Part shown: positions 35,879 through 46,469 of the stretch, in pieces
How positions within the stretch are numbered: the stretch's first letter is position 1
How the letters are laid out: each line of letters opens with the position of its first letter
Notes under the pieces: model-generated
Seen by the model: only the letters and a program-made list of their open reading frames with translations
Told to the model about the DNA's origin: nothing
Database searches by the model: none
Translations under genes and position numbers: made by a program
Assembly: GCF_000003855.2 (NCBI RefSeq)
Contig: NW_003101679.1
Location: 62,001 to 126,000 of the forward strand
Direction: 5' to 3'
DNA: 64,000 nucleotides
Origin: Blastomyces gilchristii SLH14081
Lineage: Eukaryota > Ascomycota > Eurotiomycetes > Onygenales > Ajellomycetaceae

Positions 35879-36793
35879 GTATATACTGAGAAATGTGGTT
35901 TATTAAGTCTATATAATATCTTCTTGAAATGGTGAGAGCTGATAATGAAAGCAGAGACAGTAAAACCAGAAGTAGCAGAAGTGAGAATCACAGAAACAGG
36001 TGTAGCAGAAGTGAGAGAATCAGACACAGAGACAGATGTAGAAGATTGAAGAGAAGTGATAGAGAAAGAAACAGAGAAGATAGAAAGAGATGTGAGAGAC
36101 CTGACTATATATGATATAAGTAATTTCTTCATTATTATGTTCTTCAAGTTCTCAATCAATAATTCAATATTGAGTTCACTATCATCAGTGAATATGAATC
36201 TGTCAATATATGAAGATTCTATATAAATAAAAACAAACATATCAGCATCTGTATTCATATAAAATTATATCAGAAAACATGATTAGACACTCACTGAGAA
36301 GAAAAACAGTCAAGAGTGTATAAGAAGATAAAGAAGATATGTTATTCATGATAATATATTCTGATGATTGTTAGAAGATAAATAAGTTCTGATCATATAT
36401 ATTTCACAATGTGTTATACTTACTGCTAATGAACTGCCTGATATGATCACTATGATGATGCTTGTTATGAGAATGAGAAGTCATTATCAGAAATGCACAC
36501 AATGTGATAGATAAATGAATAGAAGGTGTTGAACAGAAGAAGAAGCAGTAATCTGAGATGAGATGATGATGATATTTAATGATAATGATGATGAAGAAGA
36601 TGATTAAAGAATAAGAAAAGTTAGTGAATGAGTGATATAATATAGTGAAAGTTTCTTTATAAGAGTGTATATAGAATGCTAGCTGAATCAGGAATAGATC
36701 ATATAATTGTGAACACTAGTGACACACTAATTCACATGAAGCTAGAACAGACATCATGATTATATGAGTATGAATGAATCTGGTGAGAGAGAA
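35879..36793. other. C1 3' region, right of Tad-2, with purine tract
   Basis: No sense coding recognised. A minus-strand frame at 36258-35842 runs into Tad-2 and is partly chimeric. An AGA/CAGA-rich stretch at 35940-36110 encodes Arg/Ser-rich frames on both strands. A purine tract GGTGAGAGAGAA directly precedes the 3' LTR at 36794. Confidence 0.55.
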
Positions 36794-36962
36794 TCTGATT
36801 TAGAAGAATATATGACTGTCACATAATAACACAGTTACTTGTGAACTTGCTTACAAATGTAAAGAGGCCATAGCAGCCACTAATTAATTTAGTGTACAAT
36901 ATATAAGAAGCCGGCGTACGTCTGTAATCGTACGCTGGCTCAAGCAACCTTTGAATCACAAA
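36794..36962 (+). repeat. C1 3' LTR
   Basis: 169 bp, 2 bp longer than the 5' LTR through one extra TA in the TATA tract. The start is mutated (TCTGATTTAGAAG) and the end preserved (GCCGGCGTACG, CGTACGCTGGC). Ends TCACA next to the A5 sequence. Confidence 0.8.
36912..36941 (+). other. Hairpin in the C1 3' LTR
   Basis: GCCGGCGTACG and CGTACGCTGGC pair over 11 bp with one G-T wobble around an 8-base loop, about 10 bases after a TATA-like run. It would lie in the 5' end of the transcript. Could be a terminator, a packaging signal or chance; role unknown. Confidence 0.5.
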
Positions 36963-38832
36963 TAGTTGATAGACAGTGTATAATCTTGAGAACTTGACAG
37001 ATTCTTGTTTAGAGAGTAATTACAAATTAACAGTCTTAATTCAATACTATAGATCTCAGTAATTCATATATTTAATAGAATAGACTCTGTAGAAAAGCTT
37101 CAGTGACTTATTCAGTATCTATCTTATTATAACATTTCAATATTATATCTTTGCTCAATTGATTCATGATGATCAGAATGTTTCTATAATTCTTACTCTT
37201 AGATAGATTAATAGTAAAGTCAATTACTACATCTTATCAGATTCTATTAGAGATATTAAGTGATTTCAATAGATCTTTTCTACAGTTCTTTCATAAGATA
37301 ATGAGAGAACAGTGATTATATTTTCAGACAAAGTATCTGATACTGTTTAATATCTCAGGTTAGTAGAACTCTCAGAAGATTATTTTATACAGTTATTCAC
37401 AGTCTGAATAATCAGTTATACACAAATTATACATCTCTTACATTATTTGAGTGTGTAAGAGTTTGAAGTGAGAGACTCAGTATAATTTATGAAATCATAA
37501 AGTGTTATTATCATTGATTGAATATTCTGAGATATTAATTCTTATACATAGTTCTGAGAGAAATTAAGATGCTTCTTGATATACTGCTTTAATAAGAATC
37601 TGAAGAAGTTCATCAGTTTAGACTGCTGTATATCACAGTTCATTCAGTGTAGAGAAAGTGAAGATATTAATATCAGTGTCAGTTTGAAGAGAGAATGTTC
37701 TAATTGAAGAAGCATATATAGTGTTATAAGTTATTTTATCTTAGTCAATTAATATCTTTAGATCTAGAAGCTGATGTTCTCAGTTCATTCAATAGATGTC
37801 TATTACATCAGAATGCATATCTTGCTCTTATTATAAGAGAACATCTGTCATTAAGTTCTGACTGCTGAGATAGTAGTGTATTATAAAATAAAAGCAGCTT
37901 AAAAACTCAGATTATTATATCTATTATTCAGTGAGTTTATAGATAGTTGTGAAGTACTTAAGATTCTTATAATCTATAATTATCTCAAATTCAGAGATAC
38001 TTCAGAGTTCAGACTCTCATTCTTCTAGACAGTATATAATTATAAGAAGTTTCTTATCATAGATTTCATAGTTGTATTCAGCAGGACTCAGTTTCTTAGA
38101 CATGAAAATATATAATTATAAGACATCTTTATTATTATATTATAATATAGCTCTCTCTGAAATATAGTCAGAGAAGTCAGCTTTAACAACTATTTTATAA
38201 TGAGAGTTAAATATTATTAGTAGAGAGATATTGATGAATATCTTTTTTATCTATATAAATACAACTTCAGTATTCACTAATCACTGAAATACTGAGTTCT
38301 TTCTAATAAGTTCTGTAAGTAGTCTCACAATATCTGAGAAGTTTTATATAAATCATTAATAGAAGTTAGCAAATCTGATGAAGCTTTATATATCTTTCAC
38401 AGTATATGAAGCTTTTCATTCAAGAATGATAGAGACTTTCTCAGAATTCATTTAAATTCTCTTATCAGCTTCTATGATAAAATCTAGATATTTGATACTC
38501 TTGACTTTAAAGTTATACTTGTCAATATCTATTGATAGTTCTGCTTCTCATAATTATTATAATACTCTTCACATGTGTTCTTGATATTCTTTTCTAAACT
38601 CATCAGTGAAGATGAGAATGTTATCAAGATATGCAGATAGAAATTCATCAAGAAAATCCTGAAGTGCTCAGTTGATATACTTCTGAAATGTACTGAGAGC
38701 ATTGATCAGTTCAAAGAATGTAACTATTCATTCAAAGAGATTATAACATGTTCAGAATACTGTAAGTTATTCATCTTCTTCAGTGATATGAATTTTATAA
38801 AACACAGTGATGACATCTAGTTATATATAGTT
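36963..38832 (-). pseudogene. A5, right part: integrase, RNase H, RT (minus)
   Basis: Continuation of A5 beyond C1, collinear with family A pol read leftwards: integrase core, RNase H, then RT to just before the first catalytic Asp block (near 38800). Many stops. It stops abruptly at about 38832 where the GC island begins; gag, protease and the 5' LTR of A5 are missing. Confidence 0.88.
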
Positions 38833-39585
38833 TCACCCTAGATAGATTATAGATGACAACATTATCCTCTAACACATTTTGCACGGAAAAGTTGGTTTTT
38901 CTATAATAAATAGAGAGAAAATAGAGAGATGTATATTCTTATCCTCCTGCCGCCAGAAGTTGCTTTCTCAAGGAGAGAGGATAATGCCCGGCCAAAACGA
39001 ATGAACTCATCGACCCCTCAAATTCGGCGCTTTTTCTTCCTCTTCTCCCGTCACTTTGCTGCTTTTGCTTCATCGCCCGAGACTATGAAGCATACCCTGT
39101 ACTCGCCATGCATAAGCGCCAGCTTATCGAGAACATCGCGTGTGAAGTGAAGCTTCAACTATTCATTAACTCGAATCACGTTCACTACTTTCATCAAAGA
39201 AAAGATGAATGCTGTGTGCGCTTGGGGAGTAGGGCACACACTCCTTGCCCGCTTACAGATTGCATAGGCTAGTATAGACGGGAGGAGACATTCGGGTAGG
39301 GTAGAAGACTCCGCGAGAGAGTTTCATCCTGGGAGGAATGAAGCGGCTAACCTGTGAGGTTTGCGCCGACTATGCAGCTATGCTGAGTCGCTGCTACGGT
39401 AGGTTGGCCCCGCTCCCCTCTGCAGCGGACTGGGCTTTGAATCAGCAGTAAGCTGCACCCTTGTTCTCACAGATATTTTTTTGAGATAGGGATCACAAAT
39501 GTTGCTGCATCTTCCCAGAAAATTCAAATTGAAATCTATGAAGAAAAGGCGGGACCTATTCGTTGATCTCCCGATTCTCGGGGTG

Positions 39586-39607
39586 GTGAGTGAGTGAGTG
39601 AGTGAGT
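39586..39607 (+). repeat. (GTGA)n microsatellite
   Basis: Five tandem GTGA units plus GT. Simple repeat in the GC island. Confidence 0.9.
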
Positions 39608-40227
39608 TGTCATAGAACCTTGGCACAACCATCTCATTGCCTTCATGGACTGCCGCTGTCCTCAATTGGTCACGATTTGCACCCTCCACCCAAGAATGCA
39701 CATCAACGTTACTTCCTGGAACTGAGTCGTGCACTCTGCTGAGCTTCCCTGTCGCTCTCTACCAGCCACGGAGTCATCATTCCATAGATCTTTAAGGTTT
39801 CATCAATTCCCGGAGTTTTCCTGGCGGTTGCAGCGCAATAACACGCCCGCAGGATCTGCGCATCGACAAAGCCGAAAATGCTAGAATCCCCGTCTTCACA
39901 GCACATTCAGCCCCGGCTCCACTCTTGGCCCTGCAAGGACACCCTTGCGGGCCGAGAAACTTCAGGCAACTCACGTCCCGGCAGCCATATGGCCAGCCAG
40001 GGATCCGAGGAAGATCCAGATTTCAATCCAGCTGGTTTGACTGAGAGGGTCACTTAAAAAACTTTATTTTCTTCGAGTTGGATCAAATGCCAATAATGGG
40101 TTGATTCCGACTATCACTTTTTAACTGCCGCGCCAGACACGCTATTTTGAGAGCCTTATGCGCAGCCTTCTCAAGGGAGGGGTAACCTCTGGGCTTCGTT
40201 CGAGCTCTCCAGTTCCGGACTCTGGCC

Positions 40228-40413
40228 ATGCACCGGGTCTGTATTTCCGCCGCTAAACCTGCAACTGTTCAAGACAATTTCCGCGCACTACTCGAACCCG
40301 CCCGCCACGACCTCGAGCGCTATGTAAGTCGACGTGGCCACGGTGGTCTCCTCTATCTAACCCATGCCGCTATCAAAAAAATAAATCAGACTCAAAAGCT
40401 AATGCCGCGTTAG
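40228..40413 (+). CDS. Small possible gene with an intron-like segment
   Basis: ATG at 40228 opens a frame of 61 codons. A good fungal intron lies inside: GTAAGT at 40324, CTAAC branch site at 40357-40361, CAG ending at 40389 (66 bases). Splicing would leave 39 codons; reading through also stays in frame. The peptide (MHRVCISAAKPATVQDNFRA) is not recognised. It may be the remnant of a larger gene or chance. Confidence 0.2.
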   Translation: MHRVCISAAKPATVQDNFRALLEPARHDLERYVSRRGHGGLLYLTHAAIKKINQTQKLMPR

Positions 40414-41044
40414 CAAACAATCACAGCATATCAACCCAGCGTATTGAAATCCTCATGTTGCGGAACCGGGAAAATGACTTCCCCAGAGATTGCACTTCAA
40501 CTACTGCGCTCGATGTTTTACTCCGATTAGCTGCTCTCTTCTAATGGGGGCCTCTAATGCGGCGGGATGGAGCAGTATCAGCGAAGCTCCAAACAGCAAC
40601 ATACGAATAAGGCTTGGAAGGTCGCAACTCGAGAAACTCAAGCTATACTAGGACCTCCTCCTGCCAGGCTACTATCCCTATTCCCTTCCCTCCCCTTACC
40701 AGCTCCTATTGCCTCCGTTTTCCATTTCGGCAGTCCGAACATTTAAAAGTCACCTCCCCCTCCCGGCATTCTGTAATCGTTCGCCATCTTCCGTCATTCA
40801 CAGGCTAAGACACCACTGCAATATCAGCGGCAAAGCTTCTCAAATCACCTCATCCACACTTTAGAACAACCTCTTACCCTGTCCAACCAACTGCCACGAG
40901 CCTTCGCTGCCCCCTCCCTTTCTAATCCTCACTCAGCTACCCTACCTTTCGATCAAATTTGGACCTATTGGCTCGACACGGCTGCACCACCAGTTTTACG
41001 AAGTAATTGTCTGGAGTTGTGTTATCAACGCGGTAGCAGGCAAT

Positions 41045-41764
41045 ATGGCTTTCCTAGCGCAGCAATGGTATAATATTGTGAATAGCTATTCCCCATTTAC
41101 CATCGAAGTGTTTGGTGCCGCTATGGCCCAATTGTCTCTTACCGTCCTCTTCGGTATCTACGACCTGAACGGCTCTGATCCCAAAAGACGTCGTGCGATG
41201 CTCAAGGTTCTTCCCGGTATAGGAAGGAACATTGCCACAGCGACCGTGGTCCATTCCACCGGTCTGCTTTTGATGTCTCTTTGGACAGGCAATTGCCTTT
41301 GGGAAACCTCCTTGACCCATGTGAACAAAAACATCCCTTCCGTCTGGCGATTCCTGATAGATGTGCTAAACACGGCGCTTTTGTTTGAAGTCTCATTCTA
41401 CTACTTCCATGCCCTGTTCCACACGAAATTCATGTACCGACACGTTCACTCCGTACACCACCACTTCAAGGAGGAAATTGCCATTGCTGCTTTCTATAGC
41501 CACCCCCTCGAGTTCTTAGTATTGAACTTCGGACTAGTAGTGATCGCAACCTGGCTGCTCGGGTCGCATGTGCTTGGTTTGCTCTTTCACGGAGCTGTCG
41601 CAGGCACTATCGCACATTTCGTTCATACGGGTGAAGATATCCCAGGTCTTATGAGCCACGAAGGCCATCACGTCAGTCCAAACCAGAACTTGGGTGCCAT
41701 TGGTGTCCTAGATCGGCTGCATGGGACGCTCTACCGAGGAACCCAGCTTAAGCGCTCGCACTAA
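41045..41764 (+). CDS. Sterol desaturase / fatty acid hydroxylase superfamily protein
   Basis: 239 aa, single exon, intact. Three His boxes of the di-iron membrane oxygenase family are present: HALFH at 122-126, HSVHH at 135-139 and HEGHH at 205-209. Hydrophobic segments near residues 17-40, 62-82, 104-124 and 155-192 fit a polytopic ER membrane enzyme. Family members (ERG3, ERG25, fatty acid hydroxylases) use O2 and a reductant to desaturate or hydroxylate sterols or lipids. The substrate here cannot be told, and it is not clearly ERG3 or ERG25. At 239 aa it is shorter than ERG3. The start is the first ATG of the frame (GGCAATATGGC context); the C-terminus ends LKRSH. It is the only intact enzyme gene in the window and shows no mutation scars. 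Confidence 0.88.
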   Translation: MAFLAQQWYNIVNSYSPFTIEVFGAAMAQLSLTVLFGIYDLNGSDPKRRRAMLKVLPGIGRNIATATVVHSTGLLLMSLWTGNCLWETSLTHVNKNIPSVWRFLIDVLNTALLFEVSFYYFHALFHTKFMYRHVHSVHHHFKEEIAIAAFYSHPLEFLVLNFGLVVIATWLLGSHVLGLLFHGAVAGTIAHFVHTGEDIPGLMSHEGHHVSPNQNLGAIGVLDRLHGTLYRGTQLKRSH

Positions 41765-42861
41765 CCTCGCTCAATCATCTCATTTACGACTAGACTATGC
41801 AAGGATGGGAAGCGAATGAGTTTTGAGAGAAATGATATTGGAATTGCTTGGGCGAAGATGTCTCATGTCCATCTTGACGTATAGGGGGGTATTTCGTAAC
41901 GGCCGTTCCTTTCACGCTGCTTTTTCTGGATGTCACAAACGTACCGATTTGAACCTTGTTTTCTTTATTCCTTCTTGTATGAGCGGTGTTTATGATTTTA
42001 TGATTTCTGTTGAAAATCCTCTTATGAGTACCGAATCATTTTTTGACGCTTGGCATGAAATTATGAGCTCTGTGGGGACTAGGTGCGTGGTCTTAAGACT
42101 ATTATGGTTTAGCCCTTACTTTCCCGATTCTATTGCTAGTTGTTTTAAACCAGGTCTGATTGATTGCATCGGTCTAATTAGTATAAAAATACATCTTTTG
42201 CTATTGATCACTCTCATCCGGTTGAAACCGAAAAAATAGTTCCAAACCCACCCCCTCTCTCCCTCCTCAGAAAGAAAAAAGAAAAACATCCAATTGATGT
42301 CGTCAATGCATGTAAGACGTTGCTAAATTGTATCTGCGCCATCAGAGCAACTGGCGGAATCCAACTAAGTTAGAGAACCCAGTCCGAAAACAGTCCCTTT
42401 TGTTGAATCAACCCAGAAACCAAGAACGCCTCAGATTCGTTAAATCTATCTCATGCATGCAAACCAATGTGAGAAACTATCAGACCCACCCGAGGCCATG
42501 GCATCTTGTCTCCACCGAATCTGCATCGGAAATTTTAAGATGTTCCCCGCAGACGGCTACGCATGAGTCCTGTCCCATGGGCTGACCTCTGGATTTCCAT
42601 TGGTAACCTCCCCAGCCCTCTGCCCTCCAGCTAATGCATGCAGCTGCAGTTCAAAACTGGAATCCGTCGGTATCGCTTCCTTACTCCTGCTTTATGGTCA
42701 TGCATGGGCGAACTTACCCTAAGTCCATGATGGTTCCTGTTGGAATAATCTCAAGTCATCCCACGACTTCGTTTGAGCCGTGTGATCCGTAAAACGCTCC
42801 GAGTAACTAAGGGAGGGAACGGGGTGCGGGAGGCTGTCCCGGGATCTATTTGCTTAACATC
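41765..42861. other. GC island, right part: 3' UTR and intergenic DNA
   Basis: Follows the enzyme gene. A frame at 41832-42239 (first ATG MILELLGRRC) stays open over the likely 3' UTR but has no recognisable domain or intron and is probably not a gene. The composition stays GC-balanced to 42861, then changes abruptly at the family B gag fragment. Confidence 0.5.
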
Positions 42862-43560
42862 CGTGATCATCAGTATTAGAAAAAGAGATGAGAAATCTGA
42901 TGAAGACTACTTACAGCACTTCATGAAATTATGACATGAATTAAGATCTGTGAAAACAGAGCTCTGAAATAAGACCCTAATAATGATATTTATAAAGAGA
43001 CTAAATAAAAATATACAGAATAAGCTCATTGAACAAGACTTTAAGCTCTTAACTTTGAAGAAATTAATGACTTTCATTCATCACTTATAGATCACTGTGA
43101 GAATCACAGACTTACAGTGAGTGAATCACTGATCAGCTCTGTAGAAGTCAGAATAACAGAAAACAAATTTACTGTAAAAAGATGATAAAATATAGAGAGA
43201 TTTATATCTGACTACTGAGCAGAGAGAAAGAGCTTCACAAGCTTCTATAAATAAAATATATAATAAAGAAATCAAGAAAAAGAGTCTTTGTTTCATTTAT
43301 TTCAAATTAGAATATCTTTATATAAACTTTTCTGATAAACTGAAATAAAAATTTTGAAAAGTTATAGACAGAGTCAGTAACTATCTTCTTAAAAGTCTTA
43401 AAACTGATATCTGAATCTGCTACTCTCTTAATGAAAATACATATTTGTAGAAAGAAATTAAATCACAGTACTACTATTTTACAAGTATAAAAAGTATTAA
43501 TAAACTCAGAATCTCAGATCACTATAGTATCTGTAAAACTTATAAAGTGAATAAGATAAG
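42862..43560 (+). pseudogene. B2: family B gag fragment
   Basis: Collinear with 51544-52240 of B3, from GTGATCATCAGTATTAGAAA. The zinc-knuckle region near 43286-43328 is decayed (CFIYFKLEY). No LTR. Truncated left by the GC island boundary and right by the A7 LTR. Confidence 0.88.
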
Positions 43561-44537
43561 TGTAAGAAGTCTACACTGAATAGATAAGTATAATATATAG
43601 ATCTTATATAACAAAGTGAAAAACATTAGAAAAGAAAAAGAAAAAGAAAGTGCAGAAATTGATAATCAGAGTAAATATTTATTCACATACATAATAAAGT
43701 GTTGAGATGAAAGAATAGAAATTTGATGAGTTTTTAACTGAGAATTGATGACTGAGAATCAGAGTCTTGATAGAAATCTGTGAAGTGTAATGAAATAGTC
43801 TATATAATTAATCAGATACAGTCTGTTATATTAGCTCTCTTCTTCTCTAATTATGTGTAGTTCTCATTGATCAAGAGCCGCGGTCTCAGATAATACAGAA
43901 CTTGAAGTTCAGATCTGATAATTATAGCTTACTTATTTTATAAGATATTATCAGCTGCAGCTGTGAGATCTCTTATTAAGAATATTCTCAATCTCTCACT
44001 TAAGTTCATTATCTTCTTTTATAATCTCTGATGACTGTCAGTTAAAAGTCAATTAAGAAGAGAATAAGTCAGTGACAGCATGATGAAGCAAGATTGTATG
44101 AAACACATTATAAATCTCTGATAAAGTATTAAGACAGTAGTTATAGCTGTCTAGAACTTCTATCACTGTGTATTTTATATAATAATAATTCAATATACAG
44201 AATAAATGTATAATCTGTATATTTCTAAGATTTAATTATATAAGATCTTCTATCTTATACTGCTCTGTGAGATCTTGTTAAATATTAACTTAATCTTCTT
44301 AATCTTATTTAGTACTTATCATGAAGATCTCTGCTCAGTTATAGATATTTTAAAGCTTTATCACTATATTATCAGTGATCTGAATTGAACTGTGAGAGTT
44401 CAGTGTGAACTGTATAATCTCTAGAAGATTTAACACTTTCATATAATAACTATATGTAAGAAAGAACAGGCTTATACCTGTTGAGACAGTATCTTGACGG
44501 TTGATAGTAATCTCTGCAAGTAGAAGAAGATCATATC
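43561..44537 (-). mobile_element. A7, left part: 3' LTR and integrase end (minus)
   Basis: 3' LTR at 43561-43830 (about 270 bp, strongly mutated) followed by a reversed purine tract (TTAGCTCTCTTCTTCTC), then reversed chromodomain, integrase C-terminus and integrase. Interrupted at 44537 by D1; resumes at 59624. Confidence 0.87.
44533..44537. repeat. Target-site duplication of D1, left copy (ATATC)
   Basis: ATATC, repeated at 59624-59628. The uninterrupted homologous site in A5 is at 20759-20763. Confidence 0.88.
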
Positions 44538-45081
44538 TGTCACGCCCCTGGCCGCGCCAAGGCCCCGCTGCGGTTTCACACGGCCCATCGCTTCCATGCG
44601 GATGATTCCATCCATCCCGCAGGCCGTTTGAACCGGTTTCCAACCACTCTATGACATCATTCGGATATATCATAGGAAGATCTGATTGATGAATATGAGA
44701 ACCCCACTTCTATATAAGGTCAGCAGATTACTCTTTCTTGATAGTGAGATGCTGCTGAGGTATCACTCCAGCTATTCTCACTCATGAAATGAGAGAAGAG
44801 TATCTGCTCATTGTCTATATAGAATAACTAGATGCTGACTTCTTATTAAAGAAGTCAGTGATTTGTTTTTTTTCTACTGAAATATATATAAGAGTTACTG
44901 TGTTTCTTATACAATCTTCTTAGTATACTAAGTATTATATCTGTGATATTCTTACAATAACTCTGTAGTCTACAAGCTCACTATTTAAGCAAGATAGTCA
45001 AGCTTACTTATACAGCTTCTTAAACAACTATCTCTATATAATACTGCTAACTAGCTACTGCTTCAGTTCTATCATATTATA
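44538..45081 (+). repeat. D1 5' LTR
   Basis: Starts TGTCACGCCCCTGGCCGCG; the first 120 or so bases look unmutated. From about 44740 onward mutation rises, and the end reads CTATCATATTATA where the 3' LTR has CTGTCACGTTACA. TATA-like TATATAAGG at 44711. Confidence 0.92.
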
Positions 45082-45299
45082 ATTTGAATTACTTAATCTG
45101 ATTATAAGTTTGAATCAGTTAAGCTTTAACAGACTGATATAATCTTATGTATCTATACTGAGACTGACTTAACTTCATTCTCTGAGAAAAACTCTACATT
45201 ATTTTCTAGAGTATGTATATCTCTACTCTGACAGAAATCTGAGATTTCTGAACTCACTGTATACTTTAATATAAGTTCTTCAACTGTTCTGTTACTGCT

Positions 45300-46460
45300 G
45301 CAGTCTCTACACATCTATATCTATCATGAAGATAGAGAGATTAAGATCAGAGATTCTCTAAGATATAAGAGAAATATATTATCTGAATTTCACAGCTTTA
45401 TCTATATTCTTGAATGAAAATTCTGTTCTAATCTGAGTCAGTATAATATTTATAAGATATGAGTAATATACACTGTCAATCTTCTTGAAGACATCTCTGT
45501 GACTACTTGAGCTATTAAGATGAGAGAGCTTGAGTGTACTGATACTATAATAACTTAAGAAGAATTCAAGAACTTTCTACTGAATTAAATTAAAGATCAC
45601 TGTAATCACAGCTTCATAGTAATACAGTGATTTAACTTATTATATTAATGTGATAATGAGAATTCTTCTGATTTCAATGTAAGATTTGAAGAATATTAAG
45701 AGAAATTAGCTGATAATTTGAATCAATTAAAAACACAGCTTTATCTTATAAAGCTGACTCATAAGATGTGAATAATAATATTATAATATCAGAGTTTATT
45801 AATTAATTACACTGAGCTTGTCAATCTGACTTTCTGAATCTATTTGAATAATTAATTCTCTGAGAAAAGATTAATAAGATCTCTTCCTAGTACTAATATA
45901 AATTTTAAATAACACTGTTACCAGCCTTCCAGGTAGAGAAAGTAAAGAAGAATTTCAAGTATTCTGATTCTTCACTCACTGTGAAGAAATATTAAAAAAG
46001 ATTTAATAAAGATCTCTATTTTAACTGCAGAGCTGATAATTACTATATCAGTGATTATAAGAAGCTGAAGAAGAAAAGAAATTAAGAAGATATCTTCTTA
46101 AAGTTAACTTCTCTTCTAATAAATATATTCAGAGAAGATAAAGAAGAGAAAGAAATAAAGAATTGATAATTCTCATATCTCTGAGTTTATATTATGATTA
46201 TAATGAATACTCTGAATGAGAAGATATCAGTGAGATGTCTACTTAACTCTGAGATAAATATTAACTTCATATTCTATTTCTTTTCTTTAATAAAGAGTTG
46301 AAAGAAGATAGATCTGTCAGATTATGTGAAATTTATTAATAAAATAAAGTATCACTGTTTTAACATAATTCAAGTGAAGTATGTAATCACAGACTTAGAA
46401 GAAATCTTCAAGAAGAGTAGTCTGCTTCTTTACACTGTTAATATTATAGATGAGAACATT
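45300..46460 (+). pseudogene. D1 gag (decayed)
   Basis: Acidic/Lys-rich translation with stops. Zinc-knuckle remnant at about 46012-46060 (YFNCRADNYYISDY), in which the first Cys, the His and the last Cys have become Tyr, each explained by a C-to-T or G-to-A change. Starts after a long leader from 45082. Confidence 0.65.
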
Positions 46461-46469
46461 ATTCTAGAT

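Larger units (their letters stand above)
20859..36962 (+). mobile_element. C1: complete family C Ty3/gypsy element, split by A6 and Tad-2
   Basis: LTRs at 20859-21025 and 36794-36962 with matching flanks in A5. The footprint is 16.1 kb. Without A6 and Tad-2 and their duplications it is about 8.3 kb. It has gag with a zinc knuckle, protease, RT (split by A6), RNase H, integrase and an unusually long 3' region (about 32.3-36.8 kb, minus Tad-2) without a convincing sense ORF. No chromodomain was seen. Confidence 0.85.
38833..41044. other. GC island, left part: unassigned host DNA
   Basis: Composition changes sharply: CC, GG and CG are frequent, unlike the flanks. No tRNA, rRNA or known domain recognised. 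Open frames include 39734-39378 (-, 118 aa) and 39906-39709 (-, 65 aa), neither recognised. A (GTGA)n microsatellite is at 39586-39607. CT-rich stretches at 40660-40790 resemble fungal promoter DNA upstream of the enzyme gene. Probably intergenic DNA or decayed genes. Confidence 0.5.

Noticed and set aside
38929..39150. 73-aa plus-strand ORF at the left edge of the island
   Set aside because: No recognisable domain and overlaps the transition zone; not distinguishable from chance.
39586..39607. GTGA tract as a regulatory array or CRISPR-like repeat
   Set aside because: Simple microsatellite without spacers. No CRISPR-like array anywhere.
41823..42239. 138-codon ORF downstream of the enzyme gene
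   Set aside because: Begins at TTG (first ATG at 41832), lies in the likely 3' UTR, no domain or homology recognisable.
42328..42585. 85-codon ORF near the right edge of the GC island
   Set aside because: Non-ATG start, no recognisable domain, no intron signals; likely chance.
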